From Alkalitalea saponilacus (GTDB taxonomy: Bacteria > Bacteroidota > Bacteroidia > Bacteroidales > Marinilabiliaceae), in the NCBI RefSeq assembly GCF_900168165.1, contig NZ_FUYV01000001.1, positions 310,001 through 374,000 on the forward strand: a stretch of DNA of 64,000 nt. Direction: 5' to 3'. A model generated the notes under the pieces. The model was not told the origin of the DNA and ran no database searches. It saw only the letters and a program-made list of their open reading frames with translations. This document shows, piece by piece, positions 54,076-63,353 of this stretch (position 1 is its first letter; each line of letters opens with the position of its first letter). Position numbers and translations under genes: made by a program.

Positions 54076-55410
54076 CTAATGATTTTTCGAAAATTGAAAC
54101 CCTTCCAGAATATCTTTAAGAGCCGGATAGCCAATCTCCTGAAGGTCGTAGTGAACACGTGCTGTAGGTTGTTTAATTTTAACAATCCGACTAAGGTCTA
54201 TAGGAGTTCCTATTATAACGGTATCACAGGGTGTGGCCGAGATGGTTTTTTCCAGATCATTTATTTGTTCTTTCCCATAACCCATGGCAGGAAGTAATAT
54301 ACCAATATCCGGGTATTGTTCGAAAGTCTTTTTGAGTTTTCCTGTGGCATAAGGTCTTGGGTCAACAATTTCTGCGGCTCCATATTTTTGTGCTGCCACG
54401 GTGCCGGCACCAATTTTCATTTCACCATGTGTTAGGGTGGGGCCATCTTCAATTACGAGAACCCGCTTGCCTTCAATAAGTTCCGGGTGGTCAGATTTAA
54501 TAGGGGAGGCTCCATCTACAATTTGTGCCTTTGGGTTTACTTTTCTGATGTTTCTTCGGACTGTTTCTATATCATCGCCGTTGGCACTATCAATTTTGTT
54601 GATTACAACCACATCGGCCATGCGCAGATTGACCTCTCCGGGATAGTACGACAATTCATGTCCCGGCCGGTGCGGGTCGGCCACGGTTACCATCAGGTCG
54701 GGTTTGAAAAATGGGAAATCGTTATTGCCTCCGTCCCACAGAATGACATCACATCCATCCGGATCGTTTTCTGCCTCTTTTAAAATGGCTCCATAATCAA
54801 CTCCGGAGTATATCACATTGCCTCTTACAACGTGAGGTTCGTACTCTTCCATTTCTTCGATGGTGCAATGGTGTTTTTCCAGATCGGAAAGATTTGCAAA
54901 CCGCTGAACTTTCTGCTTAGTCAAGTCGCCATAGGGCATGGGGTGACGAACGGCGACCACTTTTAACCCTTTTTCCATTAAATGCTCAATGATTCGCCTT
55001 GATGTCTGGCTTTTTCCGCAACCTGTACGCGTGGCACAAACCGCGATTACCGGCTTGTTGCTCTTTATCATGGTGTCGTTTGGCCCAAGGAGCATAAATG
55101 CAGCTCCGGCGGCATTTACTATGGCAGAGGTGCTCATCACTTTATTATACGAAATGTCGCTGTATGAAAATACGGCGATACCCACCTTCATCTCCTTTAT
55201 TAATTTGGGAAGCTCATCTTCCGAGAATATCGGGATGCCGTCGGGATAAAGATTCCCTGCCAGTTCCCCCGGATATTTTCTCCCATCAATATCAGGAATT
55301 TGAGCAGCTGTAAAAGCCACCACTTCATAGTCTTTGTTGTCCCGAAAGAAGGTGTTGAAGTTATGAAAGTCTCTTCCGGCAGCGCCTATTATTATAACCC
55401 TTTTACCCAT
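54076..55410 (-). CDS. COG2403 family GTPase, cyclic 2,3-diphosphoglycerate synthase-like
   Basis: 444 residues. The N-terminal part (GKRVIIIGAAGRDFHNFN) is Rossmann-like, and the central nucleotide-binding domain has a P-loop CATRTGCGKSQTSR near residue 125-138 and NKID near 270. The stretches VDYGAILKEAENDPDGCDVILWDGGNNDFPFF and HELSYYPGEVNLRMAD are characteristic of this family. The archetype makes cyclic 2,3-diphosphoglycerate in methanogenic archaea; in bacteria the role is not settled, so only the family is asserted. It is a single-gene unit opposite to the following acpH-like gene. Confidence 0.85.
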   Translation of the reverse strand: MGKRVIIIGAAGRDFHNFNTFFRDNKDYEVVAFTAAQIPDIDGRKYPGELAGNLYPDGIPIFSEDELPKLIKEMKVGIAVFSYSDISYNKVMSTSAIVNAAGAAFMLLGPNDTMIKSNKPVIAVCATRTGCGKSQTSRRIIEHLMEKGLKVVAVRHPMPYGDLTKQKVQRFANLSDLEKHHCTIEEMEEYEPHVVRGNVIYSGVDYGAILKEAENDPDGCDVILWDGGNNDFPFFKPDLMVTVADPHRPGHELSYYPGEVNLRMADVVVINKIDSANGDDIETVRRNIRKVNPKAQIVDGASPIKSDHPELIEGKRVLVIEDGPTLTHGEMKIGAGTVAAQKYGAAEIVDPRPYATGKLKKTFEQYPDIGILLPAMGYGKEQINDLEKTISATPCDTVIIGTPIDLSRIVKIKQPTARVHYDLQEIGYPALKDILEGFQFSKNH

Positions 55411-55632
55411 ACAACTTATTGTTAGATTAAAGAATGTTGAGATGTGATTCCGTTTATTTCCATTAAAATAAATATAGCTATTTTTTTGTTATAGAATGAA
55501 TTGCTTTTGTCATGCCAAAAACTGTTAAATAACAGTTTTTGGTATTGTTTATGTTAGAGGTTAATTTCTTATATTACAAGATGGTATTGATTATTCTCCC
55601 CTGGAGAATTTAAAACATAATACAGAGGCTTC

Positions 55633-56235
55633 ATGAACTATTTGGCACATCTTTATTTATCCGGATCTGAGCCGGGGGTTAAGGTTGGCAACTTTATCGG
55701 CGATTATGTCAAGGGTAAACGTTATCAGCGATACTCTCCTGCCATACAGAAGGGGATTTTATTGCATCGCCGGATAGATTCATTTACCGACAAGCATCCG
55801 CAGTTGAGGGAAAGTGCAAAGATGTTTAAACCTGAATATGGAAGGTATTCCGGGGTTGTTATGGATGTTGTATATGATCATTTTCTGGCTGTTAATTGGG
55901 CGCGGTATTCAGATGTGTCCTTGAGGAAATTTGTGAGCGAATCTCATAAAATTTTAATGAGATACTATTTTTCGCTCCCCGGTGTGGTAAAGCAGTTTTT
56001 ACCATTTCTAATCCACAGTAGGAGGATGGAGCAGTATCAGTATCTTGAAGGTGTTGAGAAAACGTTGAAGGTAATGGCAGGCCATACTTCATTGCCAGAC
56101 CATAGTCAGTGGGCTGTTAATCAATTAAGCATCTGTTATAATGAGTTGCAGGAATCATTTTTTCAGGTTTTTGCAGATACAATGGTGATGGCTGATGACT
56201 ACCTGAACGTTCAGCCTGTAAACAATTGCGCTTGA
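55633..56235 (+). CDS. Acyl carrier protein phosphodiesterase-like protein
   Basis: 200 residues of the AcpH family, which removes the phosphopantetheine arm from holo-ACP in E. coli. The conserved N-terminus MNYLAHLYLSG, then NFIGDYVKGK, the HRRIDSFTDKHP stretch and VVYDHFLAVNW are all present and match the metal-dependent HD-like core. It ends eight bases before the convergent prmC stop. ACP hydrolase activity is inferred from the family only. Confidence 0.88.
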   Translation: MNYLAHLYLSGSEPGVKVGNFIGDYVKGKRYQRYSPAIQKGILLHRRIDSFTDKHPQLRESAKMFKPEYGRYSGVVMDVVYDHFLAVNWARYSDVSLRKFVSESHKILMRYYFSLPGVVKQFLPFLIHSRRMEQYQYLEGVEKTLKVMAGHTSLPDHSQWAVNQLSICYNELQESFFQVFADTMVMADDYLNVQPVNNCA

Positions 56236-56242
56236 TTTGAAA

Positions 56243-57094
56243 TCACCCCGGCCAAACGGCTTTTACAAATCGGTCTTTTCCTGATAAATCTTTTATTACT
56301 ATTGTTTTTTTGTAGTTTTTAGCATCAAGCAGTTGGCAAACTTCTTTCCCAAACTTTTCGTTTATCTCGAAATAGATATAGCCCCCCGGCAAGAGAGCTT
56401 TGGCTCCAAGCGTCGATATGGCATCATAAAAAAGCAATGGTTCGCCATCTTCCACGAAGAGAGCCAGATGAGGTTCGTAATTTAGTACATTGTTATCCAT
56501 TACTTTCTTCTCACTGTTGGTTACATAAGGTGGATTGCTTACAACCAGATCATATTTTCGCAATACTGGAGGAGACGTAAGCACATCGGTTTTAGAGAAA
56601 ATGATTTCAACATGATTCAGTTCCGCGTTTTCTTTTGCCAGAGAAATGGCATCATCTGATAAATCCCAGGTTTCCACATTCGCTTTCGGCCAATTTTTCT
56701 TCAGCGAGATTGGAATGCAACCTGTTCCGGTTCCAACATCCAGGATGTTGGAAATTTGATCGGAAAAGTCGTTTATAATCAGATGCACCAATTCCTCCGT
56801 TTCAGGTCGGGGAATGAGGGCTCTTTTGTCTGTTCTAAAAATGAGTCCCATGAATTCTGTCTGACCGGTTATATGTTGAATTGGTTCCTGATTCTGCAAT
56901 CGTAAGATTGCAGAATCTAAAAAAATAATTTCCTGATCGGTAAGTTGCTCTTCCTTGTATGTGTGGAATTCGGTAAACGAATATCCTCTGAGGCAATTCA
57001 TCAAAAGAAACCCAAACTGACGGATTTCATTCTGGTTGGTAATCCCATTTAATTTATATTGAAGAAGGGCGATAAACTCATTAACTGTTTGCAT
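56243..57094 (-). CDS. prmC: Release factor glutamine methyltransferase
   Basis: 283 residues. PrmC methylates the GGQ glutamine of RF1/RF2. The N-terminal helical domain is followed by the SAM-binding GTGTGCIPISL near residue 120 and the catalytic NPPYV near 187. An HKTGQTEF-like stretch is seen as PIQHITGQTEFMGL near 96. Gene is divergent from ribD, about 120 bases apart. Confidence 0.95.
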   Translation of the reverse strand: MQTVNEFIALLQYKLNGITNQNEIRQFGFLLMNCLRGYSFTEFHTYKEEQLTDQEIIFLDSAILRLQNQEPIQHITGQTEFMGLIFRTDKRALIPRPETEELVHLIINDFSDQISNILDVGTGTGCIPISLKKNWPKANVETWDLSDDAISLAKENAELNHVEIIFSKTDVLTSPPVLRKYDLVVSNPPYVTNSEKKVMDNNVLNYEPHLALFVEDGEPLLFYDAISTLGAKALLPGGYIYFEINEKFGKEVCQLLDAKNYKKTIVIKDLSGKDRFVKAVWPG

Positions 57095-57214
57095 CTTTTT
57101 AGCGTTGCAGGGAGTGGGTGCAATAAAATTGTTTTTATTAAACCTAACACTCCAGTTTACGTTGTAAAAATAAACATTATCTTAGCAACAAGTACTTTTT
57201 TTATTAAAACATCC

Positions 57215-58282
57215 ATGCTGGACAATCAACTAAAAACCGATCGGAAATATATGCGCCGATGTCTCGAATTGGCCATTCAGGCAGAGGGTTTTACTTATCC
57301 AAATCCCCTGGTTGGAAGTGTTGTTGTGCACAATGGGAAAATAATTGGAGAGGGATTTCACCAAAAAGCAGGAAGTGCACACGCCGAAGTGAATGCCATT
57401 GAAACTGTTAAGGAAAAATCACTATTGCAGCAATCGGTGTTGTATGTAAATCTTGAACCATGCGCTCATTATGGGAAAACGCCCCCATGTGCATTGCTGA
57501 TTAAGCAGCACAAAATTCCACGGGTCGTTATTGGGTGTGTTGACACTTTTTCGCAAGTTGCCGGAAAGGGTATAAAAATATTACGGGATGCCGGTGTTGA
57601 TGTAGTAACCGGAATATTGGAGAAGGAGAGCAGGGAATTAAATCGCCGTTTTTTTACCTTTCATGAACAAAATCGGCCTTTTGTAATTCTTAAGTGGGCC
57701 GAAACCCGTGATGGTTTCCTTGATATAGATCGTGAAGTTGTAAAAGACAATCGCCCAAACTGGATTACCAATGATCATGCCCGTCGTATGGTGCATCTTT
57801 GGCGAAGCCGAGAACAATCCATCATGGTTGGTTCTATTACGGCTTTAAAGGACAATCCATCTTTAACTGTTCGAGATTGGTCAGGTCATCACCCCTTGCG
57901 AGTGGTGATTGATCGTGGGAATAAACTCCCGGAATATCTGGCTCTTTTTGATGGCGAAGCACCAACACTCTGGTTTACCGGTGGTGAGATTAACGATAAA
58001 AGGAAGGCGGAAAACATCGTTTTGCCCCAGAATAAAGTTCCCATCATTGAAGTTTTAGATGAACTTTATAAACGAGATATTCAATCGGTAATTATTGAGG
58101 GAGGGGCGCAATTACTCAATGCCTTTATTGAGATGGGATTGTGGGACGAAGCTCGCGTCTTCGTAGGAAACAGATGGTTTCAGCGCGGAATTAAAGCGCC
58201 ACGTATAAACGTGGTGCCGCTTATGCATGAGCGTTTCGACGAGAGCGATCTGTTCGTGTACAGAAACAAGATACTTATTTAG
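57215..58282 (+). CDS. ribD: Riboflavin biosynthesis bifunctional deaminase-reductase
   Basis: 355 residues from the ATG at 57215; the open frame extends to 57059 but would overlap prmC. It deaminates and then reduces the pyrimidine intermediate of riboflavin synthesis. The deaminase signature HAEVNAIE near 53 and the zinc ligands in LEPCAHYGKTPPCALL near 76 are clear, followed by the reductase domain (from about 145, AETRDGF, then IIEGGAQLLNAF near 305). No FMN riboswitch was seen upstream. cls starts at the next base after the stop. Confidence 0.93.
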   Translation: MLDNQLKTDRKYMRRCLELAIQAEGFTYPNPLVGSVVVHNGKIIGEGFHQKAGSAHAEVNAIETVKEKSLLQQSVLYVNLEPCAHYGKTPPCALLIKQHKIPRVVIGCVDTFSQVAGKGIKILRDAGVDVVTGILEKESRELNRRFFTFHEQNRPFVILKWAETRDGFLDIDREVVKDNRPNWITNDHARRMVHLWRSREQSIMVGSITALKDNPSLTVRDWSGHHPLRVVIDRGNKLPEYLALFDGEAPTLWFTGGEINDKRKAENIVLPQNKVPIIEVLDELYKRDIQSVIIEGGAQLLNAFIEMGLWDEARVFVGNRWFQRGIKAPRINVVPLMHERFDESDLFVYRNKILI

Positions 58283-59746
58283 ATGGAAACCTTTCAGGAC
58301 ATAATAAACATCATTAATCCATTGGTTTTGGTGGTATATGTTATCACCATTCTAATTGTTGTGGTGTTTACTGTTCTTGAAAACCGTAGTCCTCTTAAAA
58401 CCATTTCATGGGTTTTGGTGTTGATTTTTCTTCCGGTCATCGGGTTCATTTTCTTTATTTTTTTCGGACAAAATTTCCGAAAAGAGAAGATCATTGCGAG
58501 AAAAGGTTTGCGAAATCACGATCTGCTATCCAATCTTGCTCATGCACAAATTCATAGACTTTCAGAAGGAGAGATGTTTGATAATCAGGCCGTGGAGCAG
58601 AACCGGAATCTTATTACACTGCTTTTAAACAACAGCAATGCTGTTGTTACCGTTGGTAACAGCATTAAAATACTTCAAAACGGACGAGTCACATTTTCTG
58701 AGATCATTGAATCACTCCAAAAGGCAAAACAATTCATACATTTGGAATACTACATTTTTGCTGATGATAAGATTGGAGGAAAAATAAAGAGTATTCTTAA
58801 GCGTAAAGCCTCAGAGGGCGTCGAAGTTCGTCTTATCGTAGATGATGTGGGGAGCTGGGAATTGAAAAAGCCTTTTTTTGATGAGATGTGGCAGGCTGGT
58901 GTTCAGGCATACTCATTTTTACAGGTGAGATTCCCTAATCTTACAAGCAAAGTAAACTATCGCAACCACCGCAAGATTATTGTTATCGATGGTGAAGTTG
59001 GGTTTATTGGAGGCCTAAATATTGCCGACCGGTATTTGGATGGGAATGGTGAGGTGGGATTATGGAGAGATACCCATTTGAAAATAGAAGGAGATGCGGT
59101 AAAAACCCTACAGACGGTATTTTTAACCGATTGGTATTTCGTCAGTCAAACCGAGTTGAACGATCGGAAATACTTTCCAACCAAAGAGCCATTGGGACAA
59201 AAAATGGTTCAGGTTGTTGCCAGTGGGCCTGATTCCGACTGGCCGGGAATTATGATGGGAATTTTTCATGCCATTGCATCGGCCCGTAAATATGTTTATA
59301 TCGCCACACCCTATTTTATGCCAAGCGAAAGCGTTTTGTTAGCGCTTAAAACAGCCGCATTGGGAGGAGTAGACGTCAGAATCATCATCCCGGAAAGAAG
59401 TGATGCTTTTGTCACTCTATTGTCTTCACGATCCTTTATCAAGGAGATGCAGGAAGCTGAGGTGAAATTCTACTTTTATCGGGAAGGGTTTTTACATTCC
59501 AAAGTAATGGTAGTGGATGATACCATTGCAATTATTGGGTCAGCAAATATGGATTTTAGAAGCTTTGAGCAGAACTTTGAAATAACCGCTTTTATTTTTG
59601 ATGAAGAATCGGCTGTTGAAATGCGTGAGACTTTTATGGATGATATTCGTGCAAGCCGGCTCGTTGATCCGGAGGAGTGGAGTAACCGACCACTCATCGA
59701 AAAAACCAAGGAATCCTTTGCACGGCTGATGAGTCCTCTGCTATAG
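58283..59746 (+). CDS. cls: Cardiolipin synthase
   Basis: 487 residues. It joins two phosphatidylglycerols to cardiolipin at the membrane. Two N-terminal membrane segments (about 13-33 and 40-60) precede a phospholipase D domain pair with HKD motifs: NHRKIIVIDG near 231 and HSKVMVVDD near 410, each followed by a G-rich/GSANMD segment. The start abuts the ribD stop, so the two are co-transcribed. Chain length matches the bacterial ClsA type. Confidence 0.94.
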   Translation: METFQDIINIINPLVLVVYVITILIVVVFTVLENRSPLKTISWVLVLIFLPVIGFIFFIFFGQNFRKEKIIARKGLRNHDLLSNLAHAQIHRLSEGEMFDNQAVEQNRNLITLLLNNSNAVVTVGNSIKILQNGRVTFSEIIESLQKAKQFIHLEYYIFADDKIGGKIKSILKRKASEGVEVRLIVDDVGSWELKKPFFDEMWQAGVQAYSFLQVRFPNLTSKVNYRNHRKIIVIDGEVGFIGGLNIADRYLDGNGEVGLWRDTHLKIEGDAVKTLQTVFLTDWYFVSQTELNDRKYFPTKEPLGQKMVQVVASGPDSDWPGIMMGIFHAIASARKYVYIATPYFMPSESVLLALKTAALGGVDVRIIIPERSDAFVTLLSSRSFIKEMQEAEVKFYFYREGFLHSKVMVVDDTIAIIGSANMDFRSFEQNFEITAFIFDEESAVEMRETFMDDIRASRLVDPEEWSNRPLIEKTKESFARLMSPLL

Positions 59747-60124
59747 TTTTTTCTGGTCTGGATGCTCAATTGTCTTTAATGAGTATAAATTATTCTCCTA
59801 ATTGTGTGAAATATTGCATATTGACTTTTTTTTTAGCGTAAAAATATTTAAAATTACATTCATATTTGTTAAATCAACGGTTTAGCGGTAATCGACAAAC
59901 GAATAGTTGCTGTTTCATACATGGTTATGGTTGACGAAAGATCCCTGTTAGAACATCCCTTTTTAATGGGTGTTTTATCAGATGAGAGGCTCTATAACAG
60001 TTGACTGGTCTGGAAAATTCGCTATTTCCAATTAGAAAAGCAGCGATTCATCAAAAAATTTTGAGTAAAACAGAAATTAATGTTTTCTTTCAGAGTTATT
60101 CTAAAAGCAAAAGATATATTACAC
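59747..60124. other. Intergenic region after cls
   Basis: About 380 AT-rich bases. It should contain the promoter of the following secretion module; no clear TTG/TAnnTTTG pair, terminator or gene fragment was seen. An ATG at 60080 in the frame of the next gene is judged too far upstream of its signal peptide. Confidence 0.35.
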
Positions 60125-62419
60125 ATGGGGCGGTGTTTGAGTTATGTAACAGGGTTACTTCTATTTTTGGGAAGTGTGGGTAACATTGAAGCCCAAACCC
60201 CATCGGCAGAATTGCTTGATGATGTGATAGAGGTGTGCGAAACAGGAGAGTTTCAGATTCGAATTCGATTTACCGGCGTAGAGCCTTTCAATGCCTGGAT
60301 TGAATTTTCGGACGCCGATGAGGAGTCGGAGTGGAATGGAGAAAGAGGTCCGGCTTATGGCAATGTTGACGCAGGTCCTCCTCGAAGACTCTTGAGTGGA
60401 ATTTATGATGACAATGCCAACATGAGCAATGGTGTCTATACTTATAATACAACCTTTGCCGATGGTTGGTTGAACAGAACCCGGGAAGTAAAGATCAATA
60501 TCGTTGAGTTTTTTCATGGAGAAGTGAATGGAGACTGGATTATTGGTCAGGGAGAAAAGCAAAATATTATTGGAGAACTGTTGGTAATATCCCACCAAAG
60601 ACCTGCTCCTTTTGCGGGTGACCCTGTTGACCAATGTGGCTACTCCACAGTTTTGAATGCACAACCGGATCCAGTCAGCACATCTTATTGGTGGGAGCTT
60701 ATTGATGGCGCATCTTTTGGAGAGAATAATTCTGATTTTGAAAATCCCAATGCACTGTTTACTGTAGAAACGGATGGAATTTATGATCTTAAATTTCTTC
60801 AGGAAAACGGGGCATGTACCCCGGTTGAAAGTGAAGTTCAGGTCGTTTTAAAAGGTTCACCATCTGGAGAAATACGAACAAATTCAGAAGTTTGTGGTAT
60901 AGGAGATGCTGAGGTTGAAATTGAGCTTCTACAGGGTTACGGGCCGATGGAGTTCATCTATCAATTAAATGGAGAGAACTTTATACGAACCGGAGACCCC
61001 GGCAATAGCTATTTGTTTTCACATGAGAATGTGCCGGGGAAAGCGGAGTTTCAACTAATATCCATTGAGGATGTTAATGGCTGTTTTGCCACGGAGGCAC
61101 AACTTTCAGGTGAAGCCATAGTTGCTGAATTGACCCCGCAGATAAATGCAGGAGAAAATGAAATTGTTTGTGGAGCAACCTTTTCATTGAATGCTTGGGG
61201 AGAGCCCGGAGATGGAGCCTGGTCATCACAATCTGCATTTGCTACCTTTTCTGATCCCGATTCAGAAAATAGTCAGGTGGATGTATCACAATATGGAGAC
61301 TTCGTTTTTACCTGGAGCATGAATAATGAGGGATGCGAAGCATCAGATCAGATTACCATCCGTTTTGTTGAGTACCCTGATGTTGTAGCTCAACTTATCG
61401 ATGATCTTATTTGTGAAGGTGACGAAACCATCTTAACCTTCAATGCCCAGGGTAGCGGCCCATGGACTGTCAGATTAAATGATGATGACATCTCCTTTGG
61501 AACCACAGTATTTAACCAATCACTTGCTCCGGAACAAACCGAAGTTTACCATCTGCATAGCATCATCGATACTTATGGATGCGAAACCACATTCGATGAC
61601 CTTGTTTTTTCAGTAAGCGTTGATGAGATGCCTTCCCCATACGCAGGCAACGATCGTGAAATCTGTGGAGAGTCAATCCAATTGTCTGCTGTACCTTCCG
61701 TCGGAATCGGAACCTGGAGTGGAAGCGGATCATTTGCCAATGCTTCTGATCCTACAACAGTGTTCTATCCCGATTCTTTTCACGAATTGGTCGCTCCTAC
61801 TTTAAGGTGGACTGAAGTAAACGGAGTTTGCACTGCCTATGATGAAATATCTGTCACATTCTATCATGAGGTGGATCCTATGGATGTTGATGCCGGAGAT
61901 GATATTGAAGTGTACCATCAATTCGCCATTAACCTCAATGCCATGACTCCTCCTTTAGGTGTTGGCACATGGGAAATCTTGAGTGGTGAAGGGAATTTGC
62001 TGAATTCAAATGATCCCAAATCCGAAATTTCTGGTTTAACATTTGGTTCGGTGGCATTAAGATGGACTGTAAAGAACGGTATTTGTCCTGAATTCTCGGA
62101 TGAATTAACCATTGAAGTAAAAGGGCTAGTGCATCCAACTGGGTTTTCGCCCAACGAAATTCCGGATGGGTTTAATGACAGATTTGTCATTAAAGGTGCC
62201 ACACATATATCCAACAACCGCTTGATGGTGTTTAACCAGGCCGGAGAGATAGTTTATCAAAAGCAAAACTATGGCGGCGACGATGAAAATTTCGACGATC
62301 CCGGATGGTGGGATGGAAAAGACTCCAGGGGCAATCCGGTACCTGAAGGAACCTACTATTTCGTTTTTACAGGTGATGGAATAGATCCGGTAAAAGATTA
62401 TTTGGTCATAAAACGATAA
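60125..62419 (+). CDS. Large secreted protein with gliding-motility-type (type B) C-terminal domain
   Basis: 765 residues from ATG 60125, which precedes a good signal peptide (ends NIEAQ); a 15-residue longer start at 60080 is less convincing. The protein is a row of Ig/PKD-like beta-sandwich repeats rich in cysteine pairs and acidic residues, for example two similar CGAT/CGES repeats containing GEPGDGAWS and VGIGTWSGSG. The last 85 residues are a type B sorting domain: FSPNEIPDGFNDRFVIKG and then GWWDGKDSRGNPVPEGTYYF. Such domains direct export through type IX secretion, usually with a PorP/SprF partner, which follows 13 bases downstream. Confidence 0.85.
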   Translation: MGRCLSYVTGLLLFLGSVGNIEAQTPSAELLDDVIEVCETGEFQIRIRFTGVEPFNAWIEFSDADEESEWNGERGPAYGNVDAGPPRRLLSGIYDDNANMSNGVYTYNTTFADGWLNRTREVKINIVEFFHGEVNGDWIIGQGEKQNIIGELLVISHQRPAPFAGDPVDQCGYSTVLNAQPDPVSTSYWWELIDGASFGENNSDFENPNALFTVETDGIYDLKFLQENGACTPVESEVQVVLKGSPSGEIRTNSEVCGIGDAEVEIELLQGYGPMEFIYQLNGENFIRTGDPGNSYLFSHENVPGKAEFQLISIEDVNGCFATEAQLSGEAIVAELTPQINAGENEIVCGATFSLNAWGEPGDGAWSSQSAFATFSDPDSENSQVDVSQYGDFVFTWSMNNEGCEASDQITIRFVEYPDVVAQLIDDLICEGDETILTFNAQGSGPWTVRLNDDDISFGTTVFNQSLAPEQTEVYHLHSIIDTYGCETTFDDLVFSVSVDEMPSPYAGNDREICGESIQLSAVPSVGIGTWSGSGSFANASDPTTVFYPDSFHELVAPTLRWTEVNGVCTAYDEISVTFYHEVDPMDVDAGDDIEVYHQFAINLNAMTPPLGVGTWEILSGEGNLLNSNDPKSEISGLTFGSVALRWTVKNGICPEFSDELTIEVKGLVHPTGFSPNEIPDGFNDRFVIKGATHISNNRLMVFNQAGEIVYQKQNYGGDDENFDDPGWWDGKDSRGNPVPEGTYYFVFTGDGIDPVKDYLVIKR

Positions 62420-62432
62420 CTAAGTGTATACT

Positions 62433-63344
62433 ATGATGAGGTGGTTATTGATTATACTAATGTTTATGATGGCTGTGTCAGAGATTAATGCGCAACAGAA
62501 ATTGTTCATGAGCCATTATATGCATAACCAATTTGCCATAAACCCTGCTTTTGCCGGTTCCAGGGAAGTGCTTACTGCTTTCGGAGGTTATCGTCAGCAA
62601 TGGACTGGTGCACCACGTGCACCATATGCTCAATATTTTACAGCTCATGCCCCTTTAAAAAACGAAAATGTTGCACTGGGGCTATCTCTTTATAACGAAC
62701 AGTTTCCTATTGTAAGAAATTCAGGGTTCTCATTTGCGTATGCCTACCGTGTTAGAATGACCAATGGCAGCAGGCTTTCATTTAGTCTTAGCGGAGGAAT
62801 GGAGTTTTCCAGTGCCAGTTGGGATGATGTTTCACTTCTTCAACCCGATGACCCGGTTTTTGGATATAATGAAACAGCATCCGAACCTCAATTGAGGTTT
62901 GGAGTTGCATGGTATAGTAGTAACTATTTCGTAGGATTTTCAATTGCCGATCTGTTTTATAAAAACATGTTCGACGAGGATTCTCCCTTTTTCGAGCCCG
63001 GAAAGTCTGATTACCTGATCACAGCAGGGTATCTTTATGATGTAAGCCAGACTTTATCATTACAACCCTCTGCACTTTTAAGATACAATCCCGATTTATC
63101 TACTACTTTAGATGTTTCGGCAACGGTTATCATGCATAATTTAATATGGGCAGGGGTTACTTACCGAAGTAATAATGAACTGATCGGTTTGTTGGGATGG
63201 CAGGTTTCTCCACAGTTACGGTTGGCATATAGTTATGACTATCCAACAGGAGATTTAAGCAACCTGAACAGTGGCAGTCATGAAGTTTCTTTACAATTTG
63301 ATTTTGGTTATCGCATTGCAACAGTTAGTCCGAAGTTCTTTTAA
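62433..63344 (+). CDS. Type IX secretion membrane protein, PorP/SprF family
   Basis: 303 residues from ATG 62433; a GTG nine bases earlier is possible. Signal peptide about 1-20 (ends INAQ). The mature start QKLFMSHYMHNQFAINPAFAGSRE is the family hallmark, here followed by the FRVRMT-like barrel strands and a C-terminal strand ending YRIATVSPKFF. SprF-type proteins deliver and anchor specific type B substrates; the one encoded just upstream is the obvious candidate. The next gene follows 9 bases on. Confidence 0.92.
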   Translation: MMRWLLIILMFMMAVSEINAQQKLFMSHYMHNQFAINPAFAGSREVLTAFGGYRQQWTGAPRAPYAQYFTAHAPLKNENVALGLSLYNEQFPIVRNSGFSFAYAYRVRMTNGSRLSFSLSGGMEFSSASWDDVSLLQPDDPVFGYNETASEPQLRFGVAWYSSNYFVGFSIADLFYKNMFDEDSPFFEPGKSDYLITAGYLYDVSQTLSLQPSALLRYNPDLSTTLDVSATVIMHNLIWAGVTYRSNNELIGLLGWQVSPQLRLAYSYDYPTGDLSNLNSGSHEVSLQFDFGYRIATVSPKFF

Positions 63345-63353
63345 TATCAAACT

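Noticed and set aside
57059-57214. Upstream extension of ribD
   Set aside because: It would overlap prmC and the residues do not match RibD; the ATG at 57215 gives the normal start.
57095-57214. FMN riboswitch before ribD
   Set aside because: The gap is only 120 bases and none of the conserved FMN-element blocks is present.
60161-60664. 167-codon minus-strand frame in the type B domain protein
   Set aside because: Shadow of the large secreted protein; no domain or start context.
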